Made by a program: the position numbers and the translations under genes. Positions 38,775 to 47,421 of a DNA stretch of 64,000 nt are shown piece after piece (position 1 is the first letter of the stretch; each line of letters opens with the position of its first letter). Location of the stretch: positions 62,001 through 126,000 of the forward strand of contig NZ_FOHN01000004.1 in assembly GCF_900111595.1 (NCBI RefSeq), in the 5' to 3' direction. The notes beneath the pieces are model-generated. The model did not search any database and was not told where the DNA came from. It saw only the letters and a list, made by a program, of their open reading frames with translations. The DNA is from [Clostridium] polysaccharolyticum. GTDB taxonomy: Bacteria; Bacillota; Clostridia; Lachnospirales; Lachnospiraceae.

Positions 38775-39275
38775 ATGCTGGATAATTTGGAGCATCTGAA
38801 TGAGAAAGGATTTTCTTTAATCGAAGCAATCATTTGTATGGCTATTATGGCGGTACTGTCTGTTAGTGCTTTCTCCTTATCTGGCCATATAAAATACGCC
38901 AATACGAAGAAGTGCGTCAAACAGTTAAATCAGAAAATGGAAACGGCTAAAATGACCACAATGAGTAAGGCAGGGGACTGGAGCCTTTACCTGTACCGGC
39001 ATGATGGAGAGCTGTATTACAGTCTAACCAGAGAAACCTTTGATGAAGATAAGGGAACGAAGATAGGTGGCAGGAAAATACGCCTGTTTTATAAAGAAAA
39101 GGGTGGAAAAGAGTCAGAACTTTCAGGTTCTTCTAAGCTGCAAATCCAGTTTGCAAGAAGCACGGGAGCATTTGCAGGTCCAACGATTTATGAGAGTCTG
39201 CGAATAGCCACAGATAGTTCCAAGGGATATACCATTAAACTAGTGGAAAAAACTGGAAAGCATATACTGGAATAG
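38775..39275 (+). CDS. Minor pilin (pseudopilin)
   Basis: A 166-residue prepilin from ATG 38775, behind GGAGGTGAGG; the in-frame ATG at 38760 precedes that ribosome site. The leader MLDNLEHLNEKG is followed by FSLIEAIICMAIMAVLSVSA with Glu5. The head contains Lys-rich strands (IGGRKIRLFYKEKGGKES). It belongs to the set of minor pilins that prime the pilus, but its exact equivalent in other systems cannot be named. Confidence 0.8.
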   Translation: MLDNLEHLNEKGFSLIEAIICMAIMAVLSVSAFSLSGHIKYANTKKCVKQLNQKMETAKMTTMSKAGDWSLYLYRHDGELYYSLTRETFDEDKGTKIGGRKIRLFYKEKGGKESELSGSSKLQIQFARSTGAFAGPTIYESLRIATDSSKGYTIKLVEKTGKHILE

Positions 39276-39301
39276 AACCATAGAAGAAAGGAGATGATTT
39301 T

Positions 39302-39892
39302 TTGAAGAGGAATACAAAAGGCATTACAATTATTGAGCTGATGCTGGGAGTCGTATTATTTAGCATAGTGGCGCTTGCGGTTACTTACTTCATCTTTACA
39401 GGAACGAAAATTTGTAGAGAAGCAGAAACAGCTATTCATGTGCAGGAAGAATCTCAGATTGTTATGAATCAGCTGCTGACTATCACAATGGAAGCAGACA
39501 ATCTGGAAAAGAAAGAGGATATTGTAACTGGAGACATTCGCTTTTATGTCATGGATATGGATAAGAATTTCGCAAGCACAAAAACAGAAAAGATTTTGTA
39601 TTATCAAAAATCATCTGGAAAGCTGTATTATTATGAAGTAGATGCAACGGCCAGTAGTGCAGATATAGCCCAGATTTCTATGGAACTTTCTGGTGGAACC
39701 TCTAATATAATTGCAGGCCAGCTCTTAGGAGAGTATCTTAAGGATTTCGACGTAGACATTGATACGCATCTGCATAATGTGGAATTTGAACTTTTATTTG
39801 ACCTTAACGGAAAAGAAATGAAGTCAAAAGATTCCATTACATTAAGAAACCAGTACGTAGAGAGAAAAGATGCATTTATAGACCCAATGTAA
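39302..39892 (+). CDS. Minor pilin, PilW/PilJ-type prepilin
   Basis: A 196-residue prepilin with a TTG start set 9 bases after AAGGAG. The leader MKRNTKG is followed by ITIIELMLGVVLFSIVALAV with Glu5. The body has VQEESQIVMNQLL and ILYYQKSSGKLYYYE, patterns frequent in PilW/PilJ-like minor pilins. It is the last prepilin of the locus, ending 35 bases before the 1172-residue protein. Confidence 0.8.
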   Translation: MKRNTKGITIIELMLGVVLFSIVALAVTYFIFTGTKICREAETAIHVQEESQIVMNQLLTITMEADNLEKKEDIVTGDIRFYVMDMDKNFASTKTEKILYYQKSSGKLYYYEVDATASSADIAQISMELSGGTSNIIAGQLLGEYLKDFDVDIDTHLHNVEFELLFDLNGKEMKSKDSITLRNQYVERKDAFIDPM

Positions 39893-39927
39893 TTGCTTGC
39901 TGTAAAGAGTTTAGGAGAGGATGTTAT

Positions 39928-42900
39928 ATGTTAAAACGTTTGAATAGACATCGGAAGGAAATCACCGTTTGTGCTGCATGTCTGGTAGTGATTGTTTTGC
40001 TTGCAGTGACAGTTCAGAGCTGGCTGCCTACGGTAGTAAGCCAGAAGGCCAAGGAACGGAAAGTACCGATTTCGGGAAGCTATGATGCGGATGCACTGAA
40101 TCTGGATGATGTTCCCGCATACAGGACAGATGCCAAGTTTAAAATATTAGAGATCGTGCCTTACCGTGGCATGGCAGAGATAGGGTATGGTATAGCAGGA
40201 GAAGAACCTGTTGATATCAGAAAAATCTCAGAACAGGACGCCAGAGGAGATCTGGCACAGATTCTGCATAATACCAATAGTGTATTAAAATGGGATTCTG
40301 CCAGAAAACAATTAAGGAATCAGAATGCTTTGGTGAAAACCACTTTAAAAGAAGCATTACAGTTATCGGATAAGCAGACTCAGGAATACATAACGAATAA
40401 GTGGGTCGATGTATTAGTTGTGGAACCAGCCCAGATAAATGCCAATCCTGCTTTGATTCAAGAAAGCGATTATGTGTATCTTCATGATGATTTTGCCAAA
40501 GGAAATAATGATTATTTCAACAGGCTTTTAATGTTATACGAGAAATACAGCTATCGTGCACTGAAAGGTACCTTAACCAGAACGTACTATAATAGTGGCA
40601 AATACCCTGTTTTTAAAACGGGATCGAACAGCACGGATTTATCTATGGATGTAGTTGAAAAGTTGTATACATTTGCTTTGCTAGATGAAAAATCATTAAC
40701 CATTCCTGGCTATACATTAAAAGGGGAAATGGAAGGCCATACCAATATTCAGAAACTAGGATATGCCATTTCCGTAACCGTTTATCTGCAGAATGAGAAA
40801 TATATAAACGCAGAAAAAGCCCATGATAAGCTGTTTGTAGATTCTCATAAAACTGGATGGAATGATTTCTGGAACATAAAGGAACTGGTTCGCTATCTGA
40901 CTCCGGGAAAATCGTCACAATGGGATGCATTAGTTGCCAAAGTGGAAAACGGTTATAGTGATTCTGTAAACAATGATTTTGTAGGAAATTATTATGATAC
41001 AACGGTCTGTGCATTTGCCCATGGTGCTGGTGAACAGAGCAGCCTGTTAAGTAAAATAGCTTTATCGGATTCCCTAAGAAACAGGATTCCTGTAACTGGA
41101 GATGAAAAATGGTGTGAAAACGTAGGAAACGATTCTCGTGATGTTGCAATTACCATTTACAATCAGTATTGTCCTGAATTAAGAGTATTGGATGTAGAGC
41201 CGGATAATAAATTCACTTTGGATAAAATGGACGTAAAGACATGGCTTCCAGCAGATATCCGTCTGAAAATACATGTGGTGAAAATGACCATGAGTGAGTT
41301 TATCGGTATAGTGGAAGACTTGAATAGTGAATATGATATGATTTACTTTGGAAGCAATGTAGATAAAATGATGGGAACAAACATCTACTATACAGGAATT
41401 CAAGTGGATACAGAGGATAATTTAAGTTTTGCACAGGGGACAGGTGTAAATGGTGATGCATTCCGGTATTCAGGGAATGATATTACGGACAGAATGGCTG
41501 ACAAAGTAAAAGCATTTATGGACGCTGGGTATCCAGTAGCATATGCCTCCAATCTGCTGGATTCTGGGAAATTAAGTCGTGGTATCAAAATATATGATTT
41601 CTTGTGTTCTGAAAAGGCAGGAAAAGACAGAATGTTTTCGGTGTCAGATAAATTTGCTATTCAGGATAGCAAAGGAAACAGATTGTTAAGCAGAGCAAAC
41701 GTACTACTTGGCAAGCCACAAATCTGGGATACTGATCCGAAAGGAGTGCAAGAGTATTCTGAAGGGGGGAGTGCTTCTATTACTACTAGTGGATTGGCAG
41801 GTCTTGAAATCAATGTAAGGCATGCATCTGGATCTTATGGAGCATATCTGTATGTAGATGGAGACCATAATGGCATATACAATGAGTGGGAGCAGAAGAA
41901 TGGCAATTATGTACGAAATGAAAACTATGAAGACGCTATCTGGCATGTAACCTTTACAGCGGGGAATACGGTAACCGTTTCGGGAGCAGTGATACCGAAA
42001 AGTGCCATGAAGGGTGTCGTTTCGGTAAAACTGGAAATTGTGAAACTGAATGCTGGAAAGCCAACGGGAGTTCGTTCCTGTAAGATTTGGAACCTGAAGT
42101 GTTCTGGTTCCAAAGAGCAGATAAAAGTATTACAGCTATCGGATTTCACAAAATATCCTAGTATGGATTTATCCTCAAGTTCCACACAAGCCAGTCAGTT
42201 TAAGAGATTCGCCTTAAGTGGAGCTGTAACGGACCGCTTTAAGATTGATGTAGAGGCCAAAGACATTATGACGACTGATTTCAAGGATCCAGATATTTTT
42301 AACATAGACGATTATGATGTGATTTTAGTTGGATTTATTGATTCCAATAAAAAACTGGCCGATCCAGATGGACTCCTTAACAAACTGGCAATTGCTGCTG
42401 GAAAAGGGAAAGGCATTATTTTTACTCAGGATGCTTTGACTTATTATAATGATACGGCAGATGCCAGACACTGGGGAACCAATATGAACTATAAGGTACG
42501 TTCCTTGCTTGGCTTGGACCGTTATGGAGCATTTAAAGAGGGCGAAGCGGTGGCAGATTCCATGAAGATGGCCTTTACCTATAGTGTCATCAGTAAGTTT
42601 TCAAACTCCAAGTATTTTAATGGCTTAAGCAGTGATATAGAAAGCACGAATGCCATTTCTAGAATAAACGAAGCGAAGGTGGCAAGATATCCGTATGTAA
42701 TTGAAATGGATGCAGCTAAGAAAACAAGAGGCTTCCATGCTAAGAGTGGAATTTATCAGACAGATGTGGAACAAAAAGGCATGCCAGCAGTAAACGGCGT
42801 TGCGTATTTCTGTCTGGATGGAGATGGAAGCAACAATCCTTATAGCGTGTCTCCAAGGGATGTAAGGAATAACTATTACTTATGGAGAAACGACAGTGTT

Positions 42901-43446
42901 TTTTATAGTGGGATATCAGCCGAAAGCTTTAATGGAAATTATGATAACGAAGTGAAATTATTTGTTAATACCATTATTTCTGCCTATGGACTTGTCCGTT
43001 CGGTTGATCTGAATGTTACGAATCTGCATGAAGTAAATGATTTCGCAGGTGGTAAAGCGTATATTTTATATGGAGATGTAGATTTTAAAGCAGATAAAGT
43101 ATTAGGGAAAAAGGATGTAGAATTTAATCTGACTACAAGTGGTATGAGCAGCCCGGTCCTTAAACTAAGTTTTTATAGTGCCGATGGAGACGGCAATATT
43201 GTTTCTGGGCCATTGGAAATGTATAAGAATAATAAAAGGTTTCTGGATGACGATTCCGCACTAGAGGAAAAGGAGTTTTGTGTAAGCACAGAGGTAGATT
43301 ATATTTACGAGTACCCTTTTAAGTATTTAAATGAAGGTTCCAATGTAAACATTATTATGAAAGTGACGGCTACGGAGAAAGGAAAAACCATTACAGACAG
43401 TGTGCTGATTAAGGCACTTAGAAGATCCATGTTTGATTTGGATTAG
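39928..43446 (+). CDS. Giant anchored extracellular protein linked to the pilus locus (DUF5057-like)
   Basis: A 1172-residue protein with one membrane segment at residues about 13-33 and a very large exterior part. From memory it resembles proteins annotated DUF5057 in Lachnospiraceae; no function is known. I see repeated modules that start with a beta-strand of the type FKILEIVPY (about residue 71), LRVLDVEPDN (about 419) and IKVLQLSDF (about 733), each followed by a Rossmann-like strand: VDVLVVEP, YDMIYFGSN and YDVILVGF. The last module continues AAGKGKGIIFTQDALTYYND, like class I glutamine amidotransferase or BPL-N type folds, but without an obvious catalytic Cys. The C-terminus is a beta-sandwich-like region. 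It is the last gene of the pilus run. Confidence 0.6.
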   Translation: MLKRLNRHRKEITVCAACLVVIVLLAVTVQSWLPTVVSQKAKERKVPISGSYDADALNLDDVPAYRTDAKFKILEIVPYRGMAEIGYGIAGEEPVDIRKISEQDARGDLAQILHNTNSVLKWDSARKQLRNQNALVKTTLKEALQLSDKQTQEYITNKWVDVLVVEPAQINANPALIQESDYVYLHDDFAKGNNDYFNRLLMLYEKYSYRALKGTLTRTYYNSGKYPVFKTGSNSTDLSMDVVEKLYTFALLDEKSLTIPGYTLKGEMEGHTNIQKLGYAISVTVYLQNEKYINAEKAHDKLFVDSHKTGWNDFWNIKELVRYLTPGKSSQWDALVAKVENGYSDSVNNDFVGNYYDTTVCAFAHGAGEQSSLLSKIALSDSLRNRIPVTGDEKWCENVGNDSRDVAITIYNQYCPELRVLDVEPDNKFTLDKMDVKTWLPADIRLKIHVVKMTMSEFIGIVEDLNSEYDMIYFGSNVDKMMGTNIYYTGIQVDTEDNLSFAQGTGVNGDAFRYSGNDITDRMADKVKAFMDAGYPVAYASNLLDSGKLSRGIKIYDFLCSEKAGKDRMFSVSDKFAIQDSKGNRLLSRANVLLGKPQIWDTDPKGVQEYSEGGSASITTSGLAGLEINVRHASGSYGAYLYVDGDHNGIYNEWEQKNGNYVRNENYEDAIWHVTFTAGNTVTVSGAVIPKSAMKGVVSVKLEIVKLNAGKPTGVRSCKIWNLKCSGSKEQIKVLQLSDFTKYPSMDLSSSSTQASQFKRFALSGAVTDRFKIDVEAKDIMTTDFKDPDIFNIDDYDVILVGFIDSNKKLADPDGLLNKLAIAAGKGKGIIFTQDALTYYNDTADARHWGTNMNYKVRSLLGLDRYGAFKEGEAVADSMKMAFTYSVISKFSNSKYFNGLSSDIESTNAISRINEAKVARYPYVIEMDAAKKTRGFHAKSGIYQTDVEQKGMPAVNGVAYFCLDGDGSNNPYSVSPRDVRNNYYLWRNDSVFYSGISAESFNGNYDNEVKLFVNTIISAYGLVRSVDLNVTNLHEVNDFAGGKAYILYGDVDFKADKVLGKKDVEFNLTTSGMSSPVLKLSFYSADGDGNIVSGPLEMYKNNKRFLDDDSALEEKEFCVSTEVDYIYEYPFKYLNEGSNVNIIMKVTATEKGKTITDSVLIKALRRSMFDLD

Positions 43447-43487
43447 GTTTGGCAAGTCTGATTATTGTTGGAAGGTTTAGTGCAATA

Positions 43488-43516
43488 TTTACATTTGAAA
43501 TATACAATGCTATAAT
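43488..43516 (+). promoter_or_regulatory. Strong promoter of the microprotein unit
   Basis: TTTACA at 43488-43493, a 17-base spacer and TATAAT at 43511-43516 with an extended -10 TGC. It begins a short unit that ends with a terminator at 43775. Confidence 0.75.
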
Positions 43517-43543
43517 TCTATTATTCTATAAGTAAAGGAATTT

Positions 43544-43654
43544 ATGATTATAATGTGTATTATCTCAGTAATCATTTTTTTGGCCTTGATTTATGTTGTA
43601 TATAAAGTATGCAGACAAATTATGAAAAAAGTAAAATGTAACTTAAAAAGTTAA
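43544..43654 (+). CDS. Predicted 36-residue single-pass membrane microprotein
   Basis: A 36-residue product not detectable by usual length cut-offs. AAAGGA lies about 5 bases before the ATG. Residues about 2-22 are hydrophobic (IIMCIISVIIFLALIYVVYK), followed by a basic tail KVCRQIMKKVKCNLKS with two cysteines. It has a strong promoter upstream and a terminator downstream, which argues for a real gene. The form, a short hydrophobic helix with a positive tail, matches type I toxin peptides or small membrane regulators. No homologue is recognised. Confidence 0.55.
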   Translation: MIIMCIISVIIFLALIYVVYKVCRQIMKKVKCNLKS

Positions 43655-43722
43655 GGAAAACAGAGATTCATAAGTGGGGGATGAGGAACTTAGTCTCTAA
43701 ATAAGAAATGTAAAAAAATGTG

Positions 43723-43775
43723 GCTTCTTTCGGATAAAAACAGATACAGGATTTTATCAGAAAGGAGCTTTTCTT
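43723..43775 (+). terminator. Intrinsic terminator of the microprotein unit
   Basis: 17-base arms 43723-43739 and 43752-43768 pair with few wobbles (GCTTCTTTCGGATAAAA with TTTTATCAGAAAGGAGC), followed by TTTTCTT. Confidence 0.75.
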
Positions 43776-43839
43776 GTGAAATATAGAATGATATGATATA
43801 GTTTGCATAATAAGGATTTTGTATGGAGGAGCGAAGGTA

Positions 43840-43944
43840 ATGTATAGTGAGGAGCGAATGAAAATAAGTAATGTTAGCGTGCAGGAAAAAGGGGCAAAAC
43901 AGGAAAAATCACATAATATTCCAGAAAGAGAAGGGAATGCATAG
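43840..43944 (+). pseudogene. Probable 5' part of the large accessory gene, cut off by an in-frame TAG
   Basis: An ATG at 43840 with GGAGG 10 bases before begins a 34-codon frame (MYSEERMKIS... ending EGNA) that stops at TAG 43942-43944. The same frame then continues without another stop for 651 codons to 45900. The stop would be CAG (Gln) with a single C-to-T change. I infer that the original gene started here, and that the downstream frame has lost its ribosome site, unless the stop is read through. Confidence 0.6.
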
Positions 43945-43950
43945 GCTTAT

Positions 43951-45900
43951 TTGTCTTTCCAGCCGAGCCAGTTTAAGGCAATTGATTTTTCTAGGAATCG
44001 TAAGCAGAGTGGGGCTAAGGATATGAGTGAAAGCAGCGGAGAGAGTTTGCAGCTTAAGAAAAGCAGTGGGGCTGGGGGAACGAAAGTTATACAGAGGTTG
44101 AAATCAGGGATAAGGTGCAAGGACGGTGTGATTACTTCTGGTGATTTATGGGGAATTTTAAAAAAAATAACGGATAATCGAAAACCGTTATCGAATGGTA
44201 ATAAAGATTTCTATGACACTTTTATTAATTTGAAAGTAAATGATGGTAATGGAAAAATAATTTTTGGTGGAACAGAATTTGAAAGAAATGATAAGAACAA
44301 CTATATATATTATCAGAATAAAGGAGAAAAGGGAACTAAAAATAAATACAAAGGTTCGTACCCAGAGTTAGCAGAGCTTTTGAAAAACGAATCTGTAAAG
44401 GGGCAAGATGATGCAAAAAAAATGAGGGGGTGGATTCAAAATGGTGTTAGTATTGGGGCTGGCATTGTTAAGCAATATAGTTCTCGTAAGCGAGATGATA
44501 CATTGAAACAGACAACATTAGCTTTATTTGGAGCAGAGACTACACGTTCACCTAGGATTTTTTTAACCTCTATGATGTTATTAGATAATATGCAGTCGGG
44601 AATAGGATATGGAAAAGGGAATAGGAAAGAATATGTACTGTCAAGTATGCTTCAAAGAGGGGAGAGAAATGGAAAGTATAGTTTAAAAACTAAAAATAAA
44701 TTTATTTATTATGGGAATAGTGTTGCATATGGACATAGAAGTGGTGAACAAATAAAGGGGATACTGGGAGCTGGACTACATTTTACTACTGATAAAAGAA
44801 GTATAGCAGGAGGAAAGTTTGCCTCTGCAGGTGCTGATTCAATGGCTCAAGGTCAGGCTAACGATAAATTTCATAGTAACAATATTGTACACAATAAAGA
44901 GGTAGGTATTTTGATAAACTGGTTAAAGCTGCAAGGTGAACCATTTTCAAGTGGAACTGTAATCAGCGATGGTTTTGAGCTGCAAGTAAAAGAAAATAAG
45001 AGTACAGTAAAAAAGAAAATAGAAGAATTAGTTAAGAAAAGGGCATCTTCATATGAATATATGGAAGATGGTAAAAATGAAAGCGAAATATCTAAAGAAT
45101 ATAAAAAGAATGAAAGCAAAAATAAAGCGAAATATGACTATGAAGACCATGAAAGGAGTTTTACATATGATGAAAAATTTTTGAATGCAAAAATAGTTAA
45201 TATTAGCAATCACATAGAACGCTTGAAAAAAGTCCAAGTAAAAAGAGAAAAGAGACTTGAAAATATAAAACAGAATATTAGGATAAGGTTTGAAAAGTTA
45301 CTTAAACAAGAAGAAAAAGCTAATATTGAAGTGTCGGAAATTTGTGGTTTAGATACAATGCCCACATATGAAAAACTGTTGGGTTCAAAAATACCTTTAG
45401 CATTGTTTGAAAATGGAAAAGGTTATTACAATATAAAATGTAGTAAGAAAGTAGCTGAACGGGCAGGACTTAAATACTGTTGCATGGAAGAAAGTCTGTT
45501 AAAAGGTATTTTTTCAGAAATGCACAATAATAAGAAAAGGTATGGATTAGGAGAAGGGGTTACAACACCAGATCAATGGCATGGTGCGTTTCAAAATAAA
45601 ATAGTTGATGAAATTATCAATATAAAGACACAAAAACATAATAATATAATCAGTGAGATAGATAATGTTGTCAACCGTGGAGAAACTTCTTTTGACAAAA
45701 AAATTAATAAATGGATAAAACAATATAATGACAAAAATACAGAAAGTTTTAATAATAAAAAAATAGAAACAATTAAAAAAGAAATAGAAAAACTAAATAA
45801 ACTAATTGTTAATTTAGAGAGAGAAAAAAAAAATTATGGATATAAAAAAGAGAGTAGGCTTTTAACCAATTGTCCCTTGTATAATGATTTCATTATGTAG
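43951..45900 (+). CDS. Large uncharacterised accessory protein, toxin- or effector-like, possibly inactivated
   Basis: A 649-codon frame (TTG 43951 as first start codon after an in-frame TAG). No good ribosome site precedes it; an internal ATG at 44023 has AAGGA only two bases before. DNA is clearly more AT-rich than the flanks, and Lys and Asn are very common, suggesting transfer. The N-terminus (FQPSQFKAIDFSRNRKQ then LQLKKSSGAGGTKVIQR) resembles linker regions seen in front of secreted or contractile-injection effectors, which I recall but could not check. The middle has GAETTRSPRIFLTSMMLLDN and LHFTTDKRSIAGGKFASAGA; the C-terminal third (from about residue 410) is coiled coil. I recognise no catalytic motif. 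Confidence 0.5.
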   Translation: MSFQPSQFKAIDFSRNRKQSGAKDMSESSGESLQLKKSSGAGGTKVIQRLKSGIRCKDGVITSGDLWGILKKITDNRKPLSNGNKDFYDTFINLKVNDGNGKIIFGGTEFERNDKNNYIYYQNKGEKGTKNKYKGSYPELAELLKNESVKGQDDAKKMRGWIQNGVSIGAGIVKQYSSRKRDDTLKQTTLALFGAETTRSPRIFLTSMMLLDNMQSGIGYGKGNRKEYVLSSMLQRGERNGKYSLKTKNKFIYYGNSVAYGHRSGEQIKGILGAGLHFTTDKRSIAGGKFASAGADSMAQGQANDKFHSNNIVHNKEVGILINWLKLQGEPFSSGTVISDGFELQVKENKSTVKKKIEELVKKRASSYEYMEDGKNESEISKEYKKNESKNKAKYDYEDHERSFTYDEKFLNAKIVNISNHIERLKKVQVKREKRLENIKQNIRIRFEKLLKQEEKANIEVSEICGLDTMPTYEKLLGSKIPLALFENGKGYYNIKCSKKVAERAGLKYCCMEESLLKGIFSEMHNNKKRYGLGEGVTTPDQWHGAFQNKIVDEIINIKTQKHNNIISEIDNVVNRGETSFDKKINKWIKQYNDKNTESFNNKKIETIKKEIEKLNKLIVNLEREKKNYGYKKESRLLTNCPLYNDFIM

Positions 45901-45959
45901 TATTCTATAAATTGAAAATATAAATAGCAAAATAAACCCACAAGAAAGGCGGCACCCCA

Positions 45960-46445
45960 ATGGAAATCGAAAGAAAATTTTTAGTAAAACAGCTTCCAGA
46001 CCAGTTAGAACAATACCAGTGCAAAATAATTGAACAAGGATACCTGTCCCACAACCCAACCCTGCGTATCCGTAAAAGCAACGAAAATTATCTATTAACT
46101 TACAAATCAAAATTCGGAATCGGACAAGATGAAAACCGTACTGCAAAAGTAGAGAATGAGGTAGAAGTTCCATTAAACGAAGAATCCTTTTTGCATTTAA
46201 AAGCCAAGACAGATAATCATATGATTGTGAAAAAACGTTATCTGATTCCATTAGAAGAAGGACTCACAGCAGAATTAGACATTTTCAAAGAGCAATTAGA
46301 AGGTCTTAGGCTAGTAGAAGTAGAATTTGCAAGCGAAGAAGCAGCCAACCGTTTTGTACCACCAGTCTGGTTTGGCAAGGATGTCAGCCTTGACAGAAGA
46401 TACACCAATGGCTATTTGTCGACAGTAGATTCGTATAATTTTTAA
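45960..46445 (+). CDS. CYTH-domain triphosphate tunnel protein
   Basis: A 161-residue CYTH (CyaB-thiamine triphosphatase) protein. The ExExK signature is EIERKFLV at the very start; downstream are TLRIRKSNENYLLTYK, the basic and acidic tunnel residues KKRYLIPLEEGLTAELDIF and LVEVEFASEEAA, and the C-terminal DRRYTNGYLS. CYTH enzymes hydrolyse inorganic triphosphate or related substrates with metal ions in the cytoplasm. AGAAAGGCGGC precedes the start. It does not belong to an obvious operon. The substrate cannot be told from sequence. Confidence 0.9.
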   Translation: MEIERKFLVKQLPDQLEQYQCKIIEQGYLSHNPTLRIRKSNENYLLTYKSKFGIGQDENRTAKVENEVEVPLNEESFLHLKAKTDNHMIVKKRYLIPLEEGLTAELDIFKEQLEGLRLVEVEFASEEAANRFVPPVWFGKDVSLDRRYTNGYLSTVDSYNF

Positions 46446-46513
46446 AGAGGGTAGATTTTTTTACCAAATTAAATTATAATGGTAGGTACAATAGAATCAA
46501 TGGAGGGTAAATC

Positions 46514-47401
46514 ATGTTTAAAATAGTAAAAAAGCAGTATTTAGCTAACAATATCTATTTAATGGATATTTTAGCACCTAGAGTTGCCAAGTCCTGCTAT
46601 CCAGGGCAGTTTGTAATCGTAAAAATGGATGAAAAAGGGGAACGTATTCCTTTGACAATCTGTGATTACGACAGAGAAAAACAGACAGTTACTATTGTAT
46701 TCCAGGCAGTAGGAGCTTCTACAAAAATTATGGCAACTTATGAAGAAGGCGATTCCTTCCGAGACTTCGTAGGGCCATTAGGATGCAGATCTGAATTAAT
46801 TGATGAAGATCCAGAAGAACTAAAGAAAAAGAATATTTTATTTGTTGCAGGTGGTGTTGGAACTGCCCCAGTATATCCACAGGTAAAATGGATGAAAGAA
46901 AATGGATATGATGTAGATTGTATCATTGGTGCAAGAAGCAAGGAATTAATCATATTAGATAAAGAAATGGAACAATGGGCCAAAAATGTATATGTCTGTA
47001 CAGATGATGGTACATATGGCTTTAAGGGAAATGTAAACGACCAGATCAAGGATCTTGTAAACAATCAGGGCAAGAAATATGATTTAGTTGTTGCTATCGG
47101 ACCAGTTATCATGATGAAATTTGTATGCCTGTTAACGAAAGAATTAAATATTCCTACTATCGTTAGCATGAACCCTATTATGGTAGACGGTACAGGAATG
47201 TGCGGTGCATGCCGTCTGACAGTTGGAGGAGAAGTAAAATTTGCCTGCGTAGATGGACCGGAATTTGATGGCCATTTAGTAAACTTTGATGAAGCCATGA
47301 AGAGACAGCAGATGTACAAAACAGAAGAGGGACGTGCAGTTTTGCAGGCTCAAGAAGGTGCAACCCACAAAAATGGCGGATGCGGATGTAGCGATAAATA
47401 G
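46514..47401 (+). CDS. nfnA: NADH-dependent ferredoxin:NADP+ oxidoreductase small subunit NfnA
   Basis: A 295-residue FAD/NAD-binding reductase of the PyrK/sulfide dehydrogenase family. It shows the FAD-binding RIPLTICDYD, the nucleotide-binding FVAGGVGTAPVYPQVKWM and, at the C-terminus, a [2Fe-2S] cysteine cluster in DGTGMCGACRLTV and KFACVDGPEFDGH. GGAGGG precedes the ATG. With the glutamate-synthase-like subunit 20 bases downstream it makes NfnAB, the electron-bifurcating transhydrogenase that couples ferredoxin and NADH oxidation to NADP+ reduction in anaerobes. The older name is sulfide dehydrogenase subunit B. Confidence 0.9.
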   Translation: MFKIVKKQYLANNIYLMDILAPRVAKSCYPGQFVIVKMDEKGERIPLTICDYDREKQTVTIVFQAVGASTKIMATYEEGDSFRDFVGPLGCRSELIDEDPEELKKKNILFVAGGVGTAPVYPQVKWMKENGYDVDCIIGARSKELIILDKEMEQWAKNVYVCTDDGTYGFKGNVNDQIKDLVNNQGKKYDLVVAIGPVIMMKFVCLLTKELNIPTIVSMNPIMVDGTGMCGACRLTVGGEVKFACVDGPEFDGHLVNFDEAMKRQQMYKTEEGRAVLQAQEGATHKNGGCGCSDK

Positions 47402-47421
47402 GAGAAAGGATAGAAAATAAA

